Shown: piece after piece, positions 1 to 5,344 of the stretch
How positions within the stretch are numbered: the first letter of the stretch is position 1
Layout of the letters: each line of letters begins with the position of its first letter
Origin: a virus
IMG/VR virus record: IMGVR_UViG_3300045922_000130
Span: 1 to 34,642 of that record
Length of the DNA stretch: 34,642 bases
Strand: one strand, 5' to 3'
The notes under the pieces: generated by a model
Database searches by the model: none
Seen by the model: the letters and a program-made list of their open reading frames with translations, nothing else
Told to the model about the DNA's origin: nothing
Program-made: the position numbers and the translations under genes

Positions 1-20
1 ATCGGGTCATTGAAAAACAT
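1..20 (-). CDS. Start of an unknown gene, cut by the window edge
   Basis: An ATG at 20-18 on the minus strand opens a frame that leaves the window after six codons (MFFNDP). It is preceded by a purine-rich stretch, AGGTAGG, about 9 nt upstream, lying inside the end of the 24-aa frame at 26-100. Nothing can be said of its function. It is listed because the spacing and ribosome site look like the next gene of the leftward operon. Confidence 0.35.
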
Positions 21-25
21 ATTTA

Positions 26-100
26 TTACCTACCTAACATTATAATTATAACTAAAAACATAACTGTTATCGCTGAAAATAAATCTATATTGTCTAACAT
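26..100 (-). CDS. Possible 24-aa single-pass membrane peptide
   Basis: A short frame, too small for usual ORF calling, begins only three bases after the stop of the LPD29-like gene and ends just before the next possible start. The peptide is MLDNIDLFSAITVMFLVIII followed by four more residues: a short acidic head and then about 15 hydrophobic residues, which looks like one transmembrane helix. Its ribosome site is weak, so expression would depend on coupling to the upstream gene. I do not recognise a family. Tiny membrane peptides in early phage operons often act on host membrane processes, but that is only context. It could also be chance, given the AT-rich base composition. Confidence 0.4.
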   Translation of the reverse strand: MLDNIDLFSAITVMFLVIIIMLGR

Positions 101-103
101 AAT

Positions 104-520
104 TTATATACTTACGTTTGAATAGTAATTTCTGTAAAAATAATCTGTTTGAGTGTCACTACCATCATAATTATAAGCGTCTATTAACTCCTCTAACTGT
201 TTCTTAATATATTTACCATTTTCATTTAATGTTTGATACCCTAATTCTTCATTATACTCATGTAATACTACTGGGGATTCTTTAACTCTTAGATTAATTG
301 AACTACCCCCTGAGAAGTATTCACTTGTAATTGAAAACTTCCAACCTTCTTTTTTATTGAAAACTTTTGCAACATCTTGACGAATTAATTTTGCAATTTC
401 TGTTGTACTTAACTTATTTATTTTATTGTTCCATTTATCTCCTACAGTTGGGCAATTACCATTATATTCCAAACTTTTTATTTTTTTTCGTTGTTCAAAA
501 TTGATAACATCTGCTACCAT
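104..520 (-). CDS. LPD29-like small phage protein
   Basis: This 138-aa protein is read leftward. I place the start at the ATG at 520 (MVADVINFEQ), not the possible start 18 codons further up, because a purine-rich site (AGAGGGAAAA) lies just before it and the longer form would overlap the 79-aa gene. The core, with LSTTEIAKLIRQDVAKVF and then a KFSI..EYFSGGSSINLRV stretch, and a C-terminal YNYDGSDTQTDYFYRNYY, matches my memory of the large polyvalent protein-associated domain LPD29, found in phage and plasmid polyvalent proteins and as small stand-alone genes. No enzymatic motif is visible and the biochemical role of this domain is not established. It is the second main gene of a leftward operon whose promoter is at 795-823. 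Family assignment is from pattern memory. Confidence 0.75.
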   Translation of the reverse strand: MVADVINFEQRKKIKSLEYNGNCPTVGDKWNNKINKLSTTEIAKLIRQDVAKVFNKKEGWKFSITSEYFSGGSSINLRVKESPVVLHEYNEELGYQTLNENGKYIKKQLEELIDAYNYDGSDTQTDYFYRNYYSNVSI

Positions 521-522
521 GA

Positions 523-762
523 TTATTTTCCCTCTGAGTTTTCGTTTACTGCGCTGATGGTACACAACGCGCACCTTGCTAATAAACCTATAACAATTTT
601 GTTTCTTGGAGATATGAATAAACTTAATCCCTCTACAATTTCATGCTCAACCCATGCTCCATAACCATATTTATGGTTATCGTCATTACTTAATAAAAGA
701 TTATCTAAAGGTGTAAAACCTTCATGTGATGATCCATAAAGTTGAGTGATTACGTTTGTCAT
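523..762 (-). CDS. Hypothetical protein, 79 aa
   Basis: First gene of the leftward operon. The start ATG at 762 has a good ribosome site (AAAGGA, 8 nt upstream) and lies about 33 nt below the -10 box of the promoter at 795-823. The protein is mixed: a polar N-terminal half (SSHEGFTPLDNLLLSNDDNH), then an aliphatic segment (NKIVIGLLARCALCTISAV) that may be a buried strand-helix or a weak membrane segment with two cysteines. I recognise no family. The stop is two bases before the start of the LPD29-like gene, so the two are probably translationally coupled. Early-type expression is inferred from the host-like promoter. Confidence 0.7.
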   Translation of the reverse strand: MTNVITQLYGSSHEGFTPLDNLLLSNDDNHKYGYGAWVEHEIVEGLSLFISPRNKIVIGLLARCALCTISAVNENSEGK

Positions 763-794
763 AGTCTTATCCTTTGTTTGTCTGCTACACTGTT

Positions 795-823
795 ATTATA
801 AGTGATTTAACAGGTTGATACAA
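795..823 (-). promoter_or_regulatory. Sigma70-like promoter for the leftward early operon
   Basis: On the minus strand a perfect -10 box TATAAT (800-795) lies 17 bp downstream of TTGTAT (823-818), a partial -35 box. The first gene starts 33 bp later. No late-type motif is present here, consistent with host polymerase use. Confidence 0.6.
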
Positions 824-880
824 GGCTTTGTAAACAAATCGTTACGTTGTTACCACTTCATACCCTAGCTAGAGAGGTAT

Positions 881-910
881 AAAAAAAGCCCTTAGCTATT
901 AACTAAGGGC
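881..910 (-). terminator. Rho-independent terminator, leftward
   Basis: An 8-bp perfect stem (GCCCTTAG / CTAAGGGC at 888-895 and 903-910) with a 7-nt loop is followed, in the minus-strand sense, by seven T residues (887-881). It closes transcription from the tRNA and TnpB-remnant side before the promoter at 795-823. In the rightward sense there is no T tract, so it works in one direction only. Confidence 0.87.
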
Positions 911-993
911 AAAGAAGGAACAAGTTACATAAGTAACTATATATTTATATTAACATACTTATTGTTATTTGTCAAGTGTCTTTCTAACTATTC

Positions 994-1022
994 TTGACCC
1001 ATATCTAAAATAAACTTATAAA
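994..1022 (+). promoter_or_regulatory. Promoter-like sequence with no obvious target gene
   Basis: TTGACC (994-999), a 17-bp spacer and TATAAA (1017-1022) form a plausible rightward sigma70 promoter in the gene-free AT-rich stretch 911-1075. No rightward gene follows; a transcript would run antisense to the leftward frames at 1076-1590. The rest of 911-1075 shows only a short dyad (GTTAC/GTAAC near 924-937) and nothing else I can support. Confidence 0.25.
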
Positions 1023-1075
1023 TATCTAAATAATGGTGTATAAGTATATAATTTTTTCATGTTTATATTGACCTT

Positions 1076-1315
1076 CTATTCTATTGACTTAAATCCTGTA
1101 ATATCTCCTGTATAACTTAAGTCTATACCTCCAAAGGGATTAACCTCAGTTACTCCAATAGGTTGAGCCTTCTCAATGACGCAAGTACCTGGGGTGTACC
1201 CACTAGCTTTTAAGTTTGCACAAAGTTTATTTTTTGTCACCATAACAAGCCCTAAAGCTTTATGATGAACATAGTAATCGGAGTCGCTTTGCAAGTGGCT
1301 GGCATGTAGGGTCAT
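1076..1315 (-). CDS. Doubtful 79-aa hypothetical protein below the TnpB remnant
   Basis: A leftward frame that begins inside the hairpin at 1309-1329 and overlaps the stop of the TnpB-like frame by four bases. The C-terminal part (PIGVTEVNPFGGIDLSYTGD) has ordinary protein-like composition and the frame lies in AT-rich phage-like DNA, while its first ten codons lie in the transposon-like DNA. It could be the 3' part of a phage gene cut by the insertion, given a new start. I recognise no family, and there is no convincing ribosome site at the first ATG. An internal ATG (the MVTKNKL segment) is an alternative start. Confidence 0.35.
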   Translation of the reverse strand: MTLHASHLQSDSDYYVHHKALGLVMVTKNKLCANLKASGYTPGTCVIEKAQPIGVTEVNPFGGIDLSYTGDITGFKSIE

Positions 1316-1329
1316 CGTCCTAATGACCC
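1309..1329. repeat. Hairpin over the tnpB stop codon
   Basis: GGGTCAT (1309-1315) and ATGACCC (1323-1329) form a perfect 7-bp stem with a 7-nt loop. Its place at the 3' end of a tnpB frame fits a transposon right-end hairpin or the 3' part of an omega-RNA scaffold. No run of T follows in either direction, so it is not a rho-independent terminator. Confidence 0.55.
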
Positions 1330-1590
1330 CTCATCATGCTCAGCCTGCTTGCCTTGCGGCGACGCATCCGCCAAAGGCTTGACGTGGACACACATATATA
1401 ATGTGCTGCCCTCCGTCTCGCCCTTGGCTTGTTCATCGTTGCAGATGGACTTGACCCTCTGCGGACGCACTCCTTGCGCCCTCTGCATCGCAAACGCTTT
1501 CACGTTTTGCGCTGCGTTTATATCTCGATCATGGGTGGTTCCGCAAGCGTCGCACACCCATTCACGAACACTCTGTGTTAAAATCGCCAT
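1312..1590 (-). CDS. TnpB C-terminal remnant with half of a zinc ribbon (92 aa)
   Basis: The N-terminal third carries REWVCDACGTTHDRDINAAQ, the last part of the OrfB/TnpB zinc ribbon (second CxxC) joined to the final RuvC acid motif (RDxNAA). Full TnpB is about 350-450 aa; here everything before this motif is missing, including the first CxxC and the earlier RuvC acids, so it cannot be a nuclease alone. Two points argue that it is still expressed: GAAGGA lies 6 nt before the ATG at 1590, and a TTGACA-17-TAACAT promoter lies at 1623-1651. The C-terminal half is polar and not recognisable. It is either a domesticated fragment or the decayed core of an internally deleted element. Confidence 0.6.
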   Translation of the reverse strand: MAILTQSVREWVCDACGTTHDRDINAAQNVKAFAMQRAQGVRPQRVKSICNDEQAKGETEGSTLYMCVHVKPLADASPQGKQAEHDEGSLGR

Positions 1591-1607
1591 GAGGCATCCT
1601 TCACGTC

Positions 1608-1666
1608 AAATATGCTACATATATGTTAGCATATTTTGTTATTATTGTCAAGCATAAGTGCTTGAC
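1608..1666. repeat. Two perfect palindromes over the TnpB-remnant promoter
   Basis: The first has 10-bp arms (AAATATGCTA at 1608-1617, TAGCATATTT at 1627-1636) around 9 nt and covers the -10 box. The second has 8-bp arms (GTCAAGCA at 1647-1654, TGCTTGAC at 1659-1666) around 4 nt and covers the -35 box. They may be operators for a repressor or the subterminal hairpins of an IS200/IS605-type left end. Confidence 0.6.
1623..1651 (-). promoter_or_regulatory. Strong sigma70-like promoter reading into the TnpB remnant
   Basis: On the minus strand a perfect -35 box TTGACA (1651-1646), a 17-bp spacer and TAACAT (1628-1623) stand 32 bp before the ATG at 1590. Both boxes fall inside palindromes, so occupancy may be controlled by a DNA-binding protein. 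Confidence 0.6.
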
Positions 1667-1693
1667 TTAATTTATGCTAGCTTGCAAAGCGAC

Positions 1694-1815
1694 AAAGCTC
1701 TCTATTCCCCGCCCATCAGTGCAAAGCACTTCTTATTAGAGGGCGAGGGGTCGCAAGCATCCGTGCTTGCTCCGTAGTACCCATCCCACAAGTGGGACGG
1801 AAAGTGGCGGTACTC
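1694..1815. other. Non-coding array of hairpins
   Basis: The gene-free stretch between the TnpB remnant and the tRNAs folds densely. CCCCGCCC (1707-1714) pairs with GGGC/GGGG (1741-1750, with a GA bulge) around an inner AGTGC-AAA-GCACT hairpin (1718-1730). GCAAGCA/TGCTTGC form a 7-bp hairpin (1753-1770). AGTACC (1776-1781) and GGTACT (1809-1814) enclose TCCCAC-AA-GTGGGA (1784-1797). Stems of this density suggest a structured RNA or transposon-end DNA. No promoter specific to it is evident. From 1816 to 1922 I see nothing further. Confidence 0.4.
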
Positions 1816-1931
1816 ACACACATCTTTTGGGGTCTTGTTAACCAAACGCACTTCGTAAAGTCAAGGCATGTCTTTTCTTTACTGAGGTTTTATGCTACAC
1901 CCACCGATGGACACTATAAAATAAAAAAAAA

Positions 1932-2003
1932 TAGGGAAGATGGGATTCGAACCCACGATCATCGGGAGAAAACCGATTGCCTTAACCGCTTGGCTACATC
2001 CCC
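1932..2003 (-). tRNA. tRNA-Glu(TTC), tentative isotype
   Basis: A cloverleaf is formed by a 7-bp acceptor (GGGGATG with CTTCCCT, one T-T mismatch and one G-T pair), D arm GCC/GGC, a 5-bp anticodon stem ATCGG/CCGAT and a T arm GTGGG-TTCGAAT-CCCAT. The seven-base loop TTTTCTC gives anticodon TTC. Base 37 is a pyrimidine (T), which is unusual and lowers confidence in the isotype and in full function. CCA is not encoded. It is last in the four-tRNA transcript, and nine T residues follow directly (1931-1923, minus sense), which may help end it. Confidence 0.75.
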
Positions 2004-2008
2004 AAGTA

Positions 2009-2080
2009 TGCACCAAGTAAGACTCGAACTTACAACCTAGCGATTATGAGTCGCTTGCTCTGCCATTGAGCTATTGGTAC
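2009..2080 (-). tRNA. tRNA-Met(CAT)
   Basis: Acceptor GTACCAA/TTGGTGC pairs fully with one wobble, D arm GCTC/GAGC, anticodon stem AGCGA/TCGCT with loop CTCATAA (anticodon CAT), and T arm GTAAG/CTTAC. The fully paired G1-C72 end argues for an elongator Met tRNA rather than an initiator. A CAT tRNA could also be the lysidine-modified Ile2 type, which cannot be excluded. CCA is not encoded. It lies 5 nt from tRNA-Glu and 4 nt from tRNA-Asn. Confidence 0.87.
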
Positions 2081-2084
2081 AAAA

Positions 2085-2156
2085 CTCCTAGTACAAGATT
2101 CGAACTTGTGACGACCCGATTAACAGTCGGAGGCTCTACCGCTGAGCTAACTAGGA
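2085..2156 (-). tRNA. tRNA-Asn(GTT)
   Basis: Acceptor TCCTAGT/ACTAGGA pairs perfectly, the D arm is GCTC/GAGC, the anticodon stem TCCGA/TCGGG closes a CTGTTAA loop (anticodon GTT), and the T arm is ACAAG/CTTGT. The discriminator base is G, as usual for Asn tRNAs. CCA is not encoded. Confidence 0.9.
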
Positions 2157-2163
2157 TTAAATA

Positions 2164-2236
2164 TGCGAGTGGTAGGACTTGAACCTACGATCTCCTGTAC
2201 CCAAAACAGGTACCTTACCACCTTGGCTACACTTAC
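2164..2236 (-). tRNA. tRNA-Pro(TGG)
   Basis: Acceptor GTAAGTG/CACTCGC pairs with one A-C mismatch and one T-G pair. The anticodon stem CCTGT/ACAGG closes a TTTGGGT loop, giving anticodon TGG with the G37 typical of Pro tRNAs. T arm GTAGG/CCTAC. CCA is not encoded. It is the first tRNA behind the promoter at 2280-2308. Confidence 0.87.
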
Positions 2237-2279
2237 ATGGGTAAATATCTGATTTTCAAAAAACTTTGTTTATACTCTA

Positions 2280-2308
2280 AGTATACACTAGTTTTTTATG
2301 CTAGTCAA
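2280..2308 (-). promoter_or_regulatory. Strong sigma70-like promoter for the tRNA operon
   Basis: On the minus strand TTGACT (2308-2303), a 17-bp spacer and TATACT (2285-2280) are nearly consensus and lie 44 bp before the first tRNA. It is divergent from the late-type motif at 2346-2361, so this 110-bp gap separates host-type leftward from late rightward transcription. Confidence 0.8.
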
Positions 2309-2345
2309 GACTTTTTATCTAGAATATCTATTCCGAACTTACAGG

Positions 2346-2361
2346 GTAAACTTATATTAGA
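2346..2361 (+). promoter_or_regulatory. Candidate late promoter, copy 1 (divergent form)
   Basis: GTAAACTTATATTAGA matches the recurring GTAAACTTTAAATAGA at 13 of 16 positions and lies 8 bp before the ATG of the first tail-region gene. Such closeness leaves a very short leader, so the true start site may differ, or the gene may be read from upstream as well. Confidence 0.5.
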
Positions 2362-2369
2362 GGTGCTAT

Positions 2370-3062
2370 ATGCAAAATACTTATAAACATTTTCAGTCTG
2401 GGCTTTATGACTACGCAAAGGTATCCACTACGTCCAACCTCGCTATCCCCTTAGACGTGGCGAGGCAGCATTTATTTTTGCCAGCTAGTGATAGTTTGGA
2501 AGACCCTGTTTTAACTCTTATGATTAAGGGTATAATGGACTACGTACAAAAACTTACTTATAGAACCTTGTTAACCACTCGTTATAAGTGCTACTTAGAT
2601 TATTTACCAAGACAGCCTTTGTTACTTAAAAAAGCTCCCTTTAGAAGTTTAGTTTCTTTTGAGTATTATAAAGATAATGTGTTAACGCCTTTAAATCTAG
2701 CTGATGTTTATACCACCGATAGTAACAGCTACTCAATGATTGACACGGTAAATGGCAAGGATTGGCCTGTTATCGATTATAGAAAGCAAGCTGTTAAGAT
2801 AACATTTGATGCTGGTTATGGAGATACTCACTCAAGTGTACCAGATGACTTAAAAATGGCAATGATCCACCATTTGGCAAAATGGTATGAGCAACGTGGG
2901 GATATGGATGATTTCACCGCACGGAATGAGGGTTTAAAATACTCGCCTCAAACTGCTATACCACATACCTCCAAAATGATATACGCACAATATAAAATAA
3001 ATCAAATGAAGCAAAGAGATAGATATGTATCGGTCCAAGCGGGCTTTCCCATCTCATGGTGA
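2370..3062 (+). CDS. Head-tail connector (phiE125 gp8-like)
   Basis: This 230-aa protein has the plan of the head-tail connector/adaptor family that includes phiE125 gp8 and HK97 gp6. There is an N-terminal LDVARQHL motif (about residues 28-35), a helical bundle with a DYVQKLTYRTLLTTRY-type segment, a central beta stretch (PFRSLVSFEYYKDN), AGYGDT near residue 150, and a helix ending AKWYEQRG. Members form a ring between the portal and the tail stopper. The start has a clear ribosome site (AGAGGTG) and follows the late motif at 2346. It overlaps the next gene by 38 bases. Capsid and portal genes are not upstream, which is unusual: the head module must lie elsewhere in the genome. Family recognition is by motif order. 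Confidence 0.8.
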   Translation: MQNTYKHFQSGLYDYAKVSTTSNLAIPLDVARQHLFLPASDSLEDPVLTLMIKGIMDYVQKLTYRTLLTTRYKCYLDYLPRQPLLLKKAPFRSLVSFEYYKDNVLTPLNLADVYTTDSNSYSMIDTVNGKDWPVIDYRKQAVKITFDAGYGDTHSSVPDDLKMAMIHHLAKWYEQRGDMDDFTARNEGLKYSPQTAIPHTSKMIYAQYKINQMKQRDRYVSVQAGFPISW

Positions 3063-3408
3063 GCTTAAATATCGTATAGATGTTTTCAATAGATATGTAT
3101 CAGGTAACAGTGGGTTGTCTGGTTCAGCGGATTACGGCGACGCAATTAAAGTTTCTAGTATACCATGTAAGTTAGTTACCTTTCAACCTTCGGCGTACTT
3201 TGATGGGGCGCAGGTAAGTAGTGCTGTTACTCATAGATTTTATTTTAGACGTATTTTCTGTCCAGATATAAATATAAGTAATGTAATAAAATATGACGGA
3301 CGGTGGTTTGATATAAAAGATGTTGAACACATTGAAGAAATCGAGCGTTGGTTGATGGTCAACTGCACTGAACGTGGTCCAGAAGAACTTGAAAGTACAA
3401 GCTGGTAA
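3025..3408 (+). CDS. Head-closure / head-tail adaptor (SPP1 gp16-like)
   Basis: A 127-aa protein with the short beta-rich layout of the head-tail joining family: GELKYRIDVF near residues 12-21, a middle with HRFYFRR and a KYDGRWFDIKDVEHIEEIER segment, then a short tail. The family plugs the connector ring and gives the docking surface for the tail. It starts inside the end of the connector gene, with a weak GAG-type ribosome site, which suggests translational coupling; there is no later in-frame start before the conserved GELKYR. Assignment rests on pattern and on gene position between connector and neck genes. Confidence 0.7.
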   Translation: MYRSKRAFPSHGELKYRIDVFNRYVSGNSGLSGSADYGDAIKVSSIPCKLVTFQPSAYFDGAQVSSAVTHRFYFRRIFCPDINISNVIKYDGRWFDIKDVEHIEEIERWLMVNCTERGPEELESTSW

Positions 3409-3413
3409 GTAAA

Positions 3414-4181
3414 ATGGTTGGTCTATATAAATTCACTTTAGCGAAGCCTGGTTGGAGAGCTTATCAGTTCACCAAAACATTTTCCCGTAACCTTACATCA
3501 TCGTTATTTGGATTACATCAACAAGCAAAAGAAGTTTTGAAAGATGGGGTGTATACCTACATAAGTACATCCGTGCCTGCTGGGCGCACATATGAGGTGG
3601 TGAGTAGATTTGTAGGACGCACCACTCGTAAGATGTCAGCTTCGCATAAAGCTAGATACCCTTATCAACAAGAGAGTTCTGTAAGGTCAATGACCAATAA
3701 CTACGTATCTAAGGGACAAGTAAAAACTCGTAAAGTCACACAGTATGAAAGAAACGATGTCTTCTATAATCATACAGCCTCGGCACCAGGTCAACCCCCG
3801 GCTATTATGAGTGGCGATCTGGTGAAAAGTATTTACACTAAAGGTAACAACTCGGAAAGTTTTAGTATTGGGTCAACCTCGTTTTACGGTTCAATTTTTG
3901 AGGGTCACCCTTCACAGCATAACTTAACTGGTGGTGGGGTAGCTGTTGGCGGTCAGTTTGGTGGTTTAAGTGCTGGCAGATACGTATCAGCAATGATGAT
4001 TCACAATTTTGGGGGTGGTGGGGGCAACACTAGTTTGTTGAAAAAACATATTAGTAAAACAAAAGCTTTATATGGCACACGTCCCTTTATTGCCCCCGTC
4101 TTAAAATCTAAAAGAGCCTTTTTAAGAGATTTATATACAACTGCAATTGGTAAGTTTATTGGTAGGTATGGATTTAGATGA
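3414..4181 (+). CDS. Tail completion / neck protein (HK97 gp10-like)
   Basis: The recognisable signature is ASAPGQPPAIMSGDLVKSI near residues 121-139, the proline-glycine motif and following helix of HK97 gp10-type neck proteins, followed by a SIGSTSFYGSIFEGH strand region and a C-terminal TRPFIAPVL motif also typical of the family. At 255 aa it is longer than usual (about 110-180 aa), with an extra basic N-terminal region and a glycine-rich loop (HNFGGGGGN) near residue 197. Its role would be to finish the tail end that joins the head. The stop overlaps the next ATG (ATGA), which shows tight coupling. Confidence 0.7.
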   Translation: MVGLYKFTLAKPGWRAYQFTKTFSRNLTSSLFGLHQQAKEVLKDGVYTYISTSVPAGRTYEVVSRFVGRTTRKMSASHKARYPYQQESSVRSMTNNYVSKGQVKTRKVTQYERNDVFYNHTASAPGQPPAIMSGDLVKSIYTKGNNSESFSIGSTSFYGSIFEGHPSQHNLTGGGVAVGGQFGGLSAGRYVSAMMIHNFGGGGGNTSLLKKHISKTKALYGTRPFIAPVLKSKRAFLRDLYTTAIGKFIGRYGFR

Positions 4182-5278
4182 TATTAACTAGCTTTGTAAA
4201 TTATTTGAAAAATGACGTTCCAAGACACACTAATGCTTTTACAGATCAACTAAGTATTTCTAGTATTAGTGCTACTAATAATGTGGTTACTGTTGTAACC
4301 AACTCGGCACATAAGTTGATTACAGGTCATTATGTTACAATGACTGGGGCGAAAAAATTACGTGCTGTCGCATCGCTAACTCGTGTGGGTAATTTAGTCA
4401 CACTAACGACAGTTGGTCAACATAATTATACTCAAGGGTATAACAAGTGTCAATATATTACAGTTAAAGGAGCTACACCTAGTGCTTACAACGGTACTTT
4501 TTTGGTTAAAGAAGTATTGAGTGGAACTAGAATAACTTACGAAATACCTACAACTGACCCTATGCCTATAACTCCAGCTACTGGAACAATAACAATAGAT
4601 GAGGAGCGTAAAAGCATTAACGGTAGTTATCAAGTTACTGTAACGAATGGGACTACATTTGCATTTAATTCACCTAATGCGGCAAGTGATGTTATATCAG
4701 GTGAACCTGTTGTGCATGTCAGACATAGGATAACTGGTTATTTAAAAGACTTGGATACTTTTTTGGAGTATCTAAGAACTTTTGATAATGGAAACCCTTT
4801 TTATTCTTATGAAAAACCTTGGTTATTAGTTATACCCGAGGGTACTAGAACAAATAAAAATAAAAATAGTCGTATTGATACATCCGATGTAGTAATGACC
4901 GGGGAAACTATCCGTATTGGGCAAATCCACGGTGCGAGTATTATGACTTTATACAATACAAAGCTAGAACATGCGTTTAGTGTCAGTGTGCATGACGTAG
5001 CTGTTGCCGATATTTCGAAAATATCAAGAAGTGTGTTGGGGTATAAACCCCCAGCAAGTGAGATGGGAGAATCAATATCAGGCTTCAGTATCAACTCTCA
5101 TGGCCCAGCGGTTGTTGGTTCAAACAGGTACGTACATGCTATGAGTATTGACTATGTATCACATATTGTATTTGCCGATACGTCTAGAGCATTTAAACAA
5201 GATTACGCTATAAATGAGTTTGATTTTGACTTAACAAAAGGTGACCCAACTATTACGGCAGCAGGTTATATACCATAA
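4178..5278 (+). CDS. Tail terminator (Mu gp37-like) with nested beta-sandwich insert
   Basis: The N-terminal 27 residues and the C-terminal part (about 180-366, with LEYLRTFDNGNPFYSYEKPW and SVSVHDVAVAD) look like the tail terminator/gp37-type protein expected between the neck gene and the sheath. Between them is an insert of about 150 aa made of beta-sandwich repeats. One complete copy (residues 63-139, VASLTRVGN to TPATGTITI) seems to sit inside another copy whose halves are residues 28-59 and 146-178. The same domain is inserted in the baseplate J protein at 30183-31496. Terminator proteins normally have about 140-190 aa, so the insert explains the length of 366. It could add a decoration to the tail neck. 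The function call is by position and partial motif. Confidence 0.6.
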   Translation: MILTSFVNYLKNDVPRHTNAFTDQLSISSISATNNVVTVVTNSAHKLITGHYVTMTGAKKLRAVASLTRVGNLVTLTTVGQHNYTQGYNKCQYITVKGATPSAYNGTFLVKEVLSGTRITYEIPTTDPMPITPATGTITIDEERKSINGSYQVTVTNGTTFAFNSPNAASDVISGEPVVHVRHRITGYLKDLDTFLEYLRTFDNGNPFYSYEKPWLLVIPEGTRTNKNKNSRIDTSDVVMTGETIRIGQIHGASIMTLYNTKLEHAFSVSVHDVAVADISKISRSVLGYKPPASEMGESISGFSINSHGPAVVGSNRYVHAMSIDYVSHIVFADTSRAFKQDYAINEFDFDLTKGDPTITAAGYIP

Positions 5279-5299
5279 ATTAAGTTAAAAACTTTCCGA

Positions 5300-5315
5300 G
5301 TATACTTTAAATAGA
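5300..5315 (+). promoter_or_regulatory. Candidate late promoter, copy 2
   Basis: GTATACTTTAAATAGA differs at one base from the recurring form and lies 29 bp before the sheath gene. It would boost the most abundant tail proteins, sheath and tube. Confidence 0.65.
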
Positions 5316-5344
5316 GAACATTGTTTATCTAAAAAGGTTTTATA

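Larger units (their letters stand above)
1283..1693. mobile_element. Decayed IS200/IS605-like element or internally deleted derivative
   Basis: This approximately 410-bp stretch is GC-richer than the phage DNA around it. It contains the 3' end of a tnpB gene and is framed by a perfect 13-bp inverted repeat (GTCGCTTTGCAAG at 1283-1295, its complement at 1681-1693). A 7-bp hairpin (GGGTCAT / ATGACCC, 1309-1329) sits over the tnpB stop, where IS605-type elements carry their right-end hairpin, and two palindromes lie at the other side (1608-1666). Subterminal palindromes are a hallmark of the IS200/IS605 family, but long terminal inverted repeats are not, so the exact ends are unsure. No tnpA is present, so it could move only with help from elsewhere. 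Confidence 0.45.

Noticed and set aside
1349-1657. Rightward 102-aa frame
   Set aside because: It lies wholly antisense to the TnpB remnant, whose zinc-ribbon motif, promoter and ribosome site support the other strand.
1792-2040. Rightward 82-aa frame with a GIRTHD segment
   Set aside because: It is the antisense translation of the tRNA-Glu gene; this GIRTHD string is a well-known product of translating tRNA genes.
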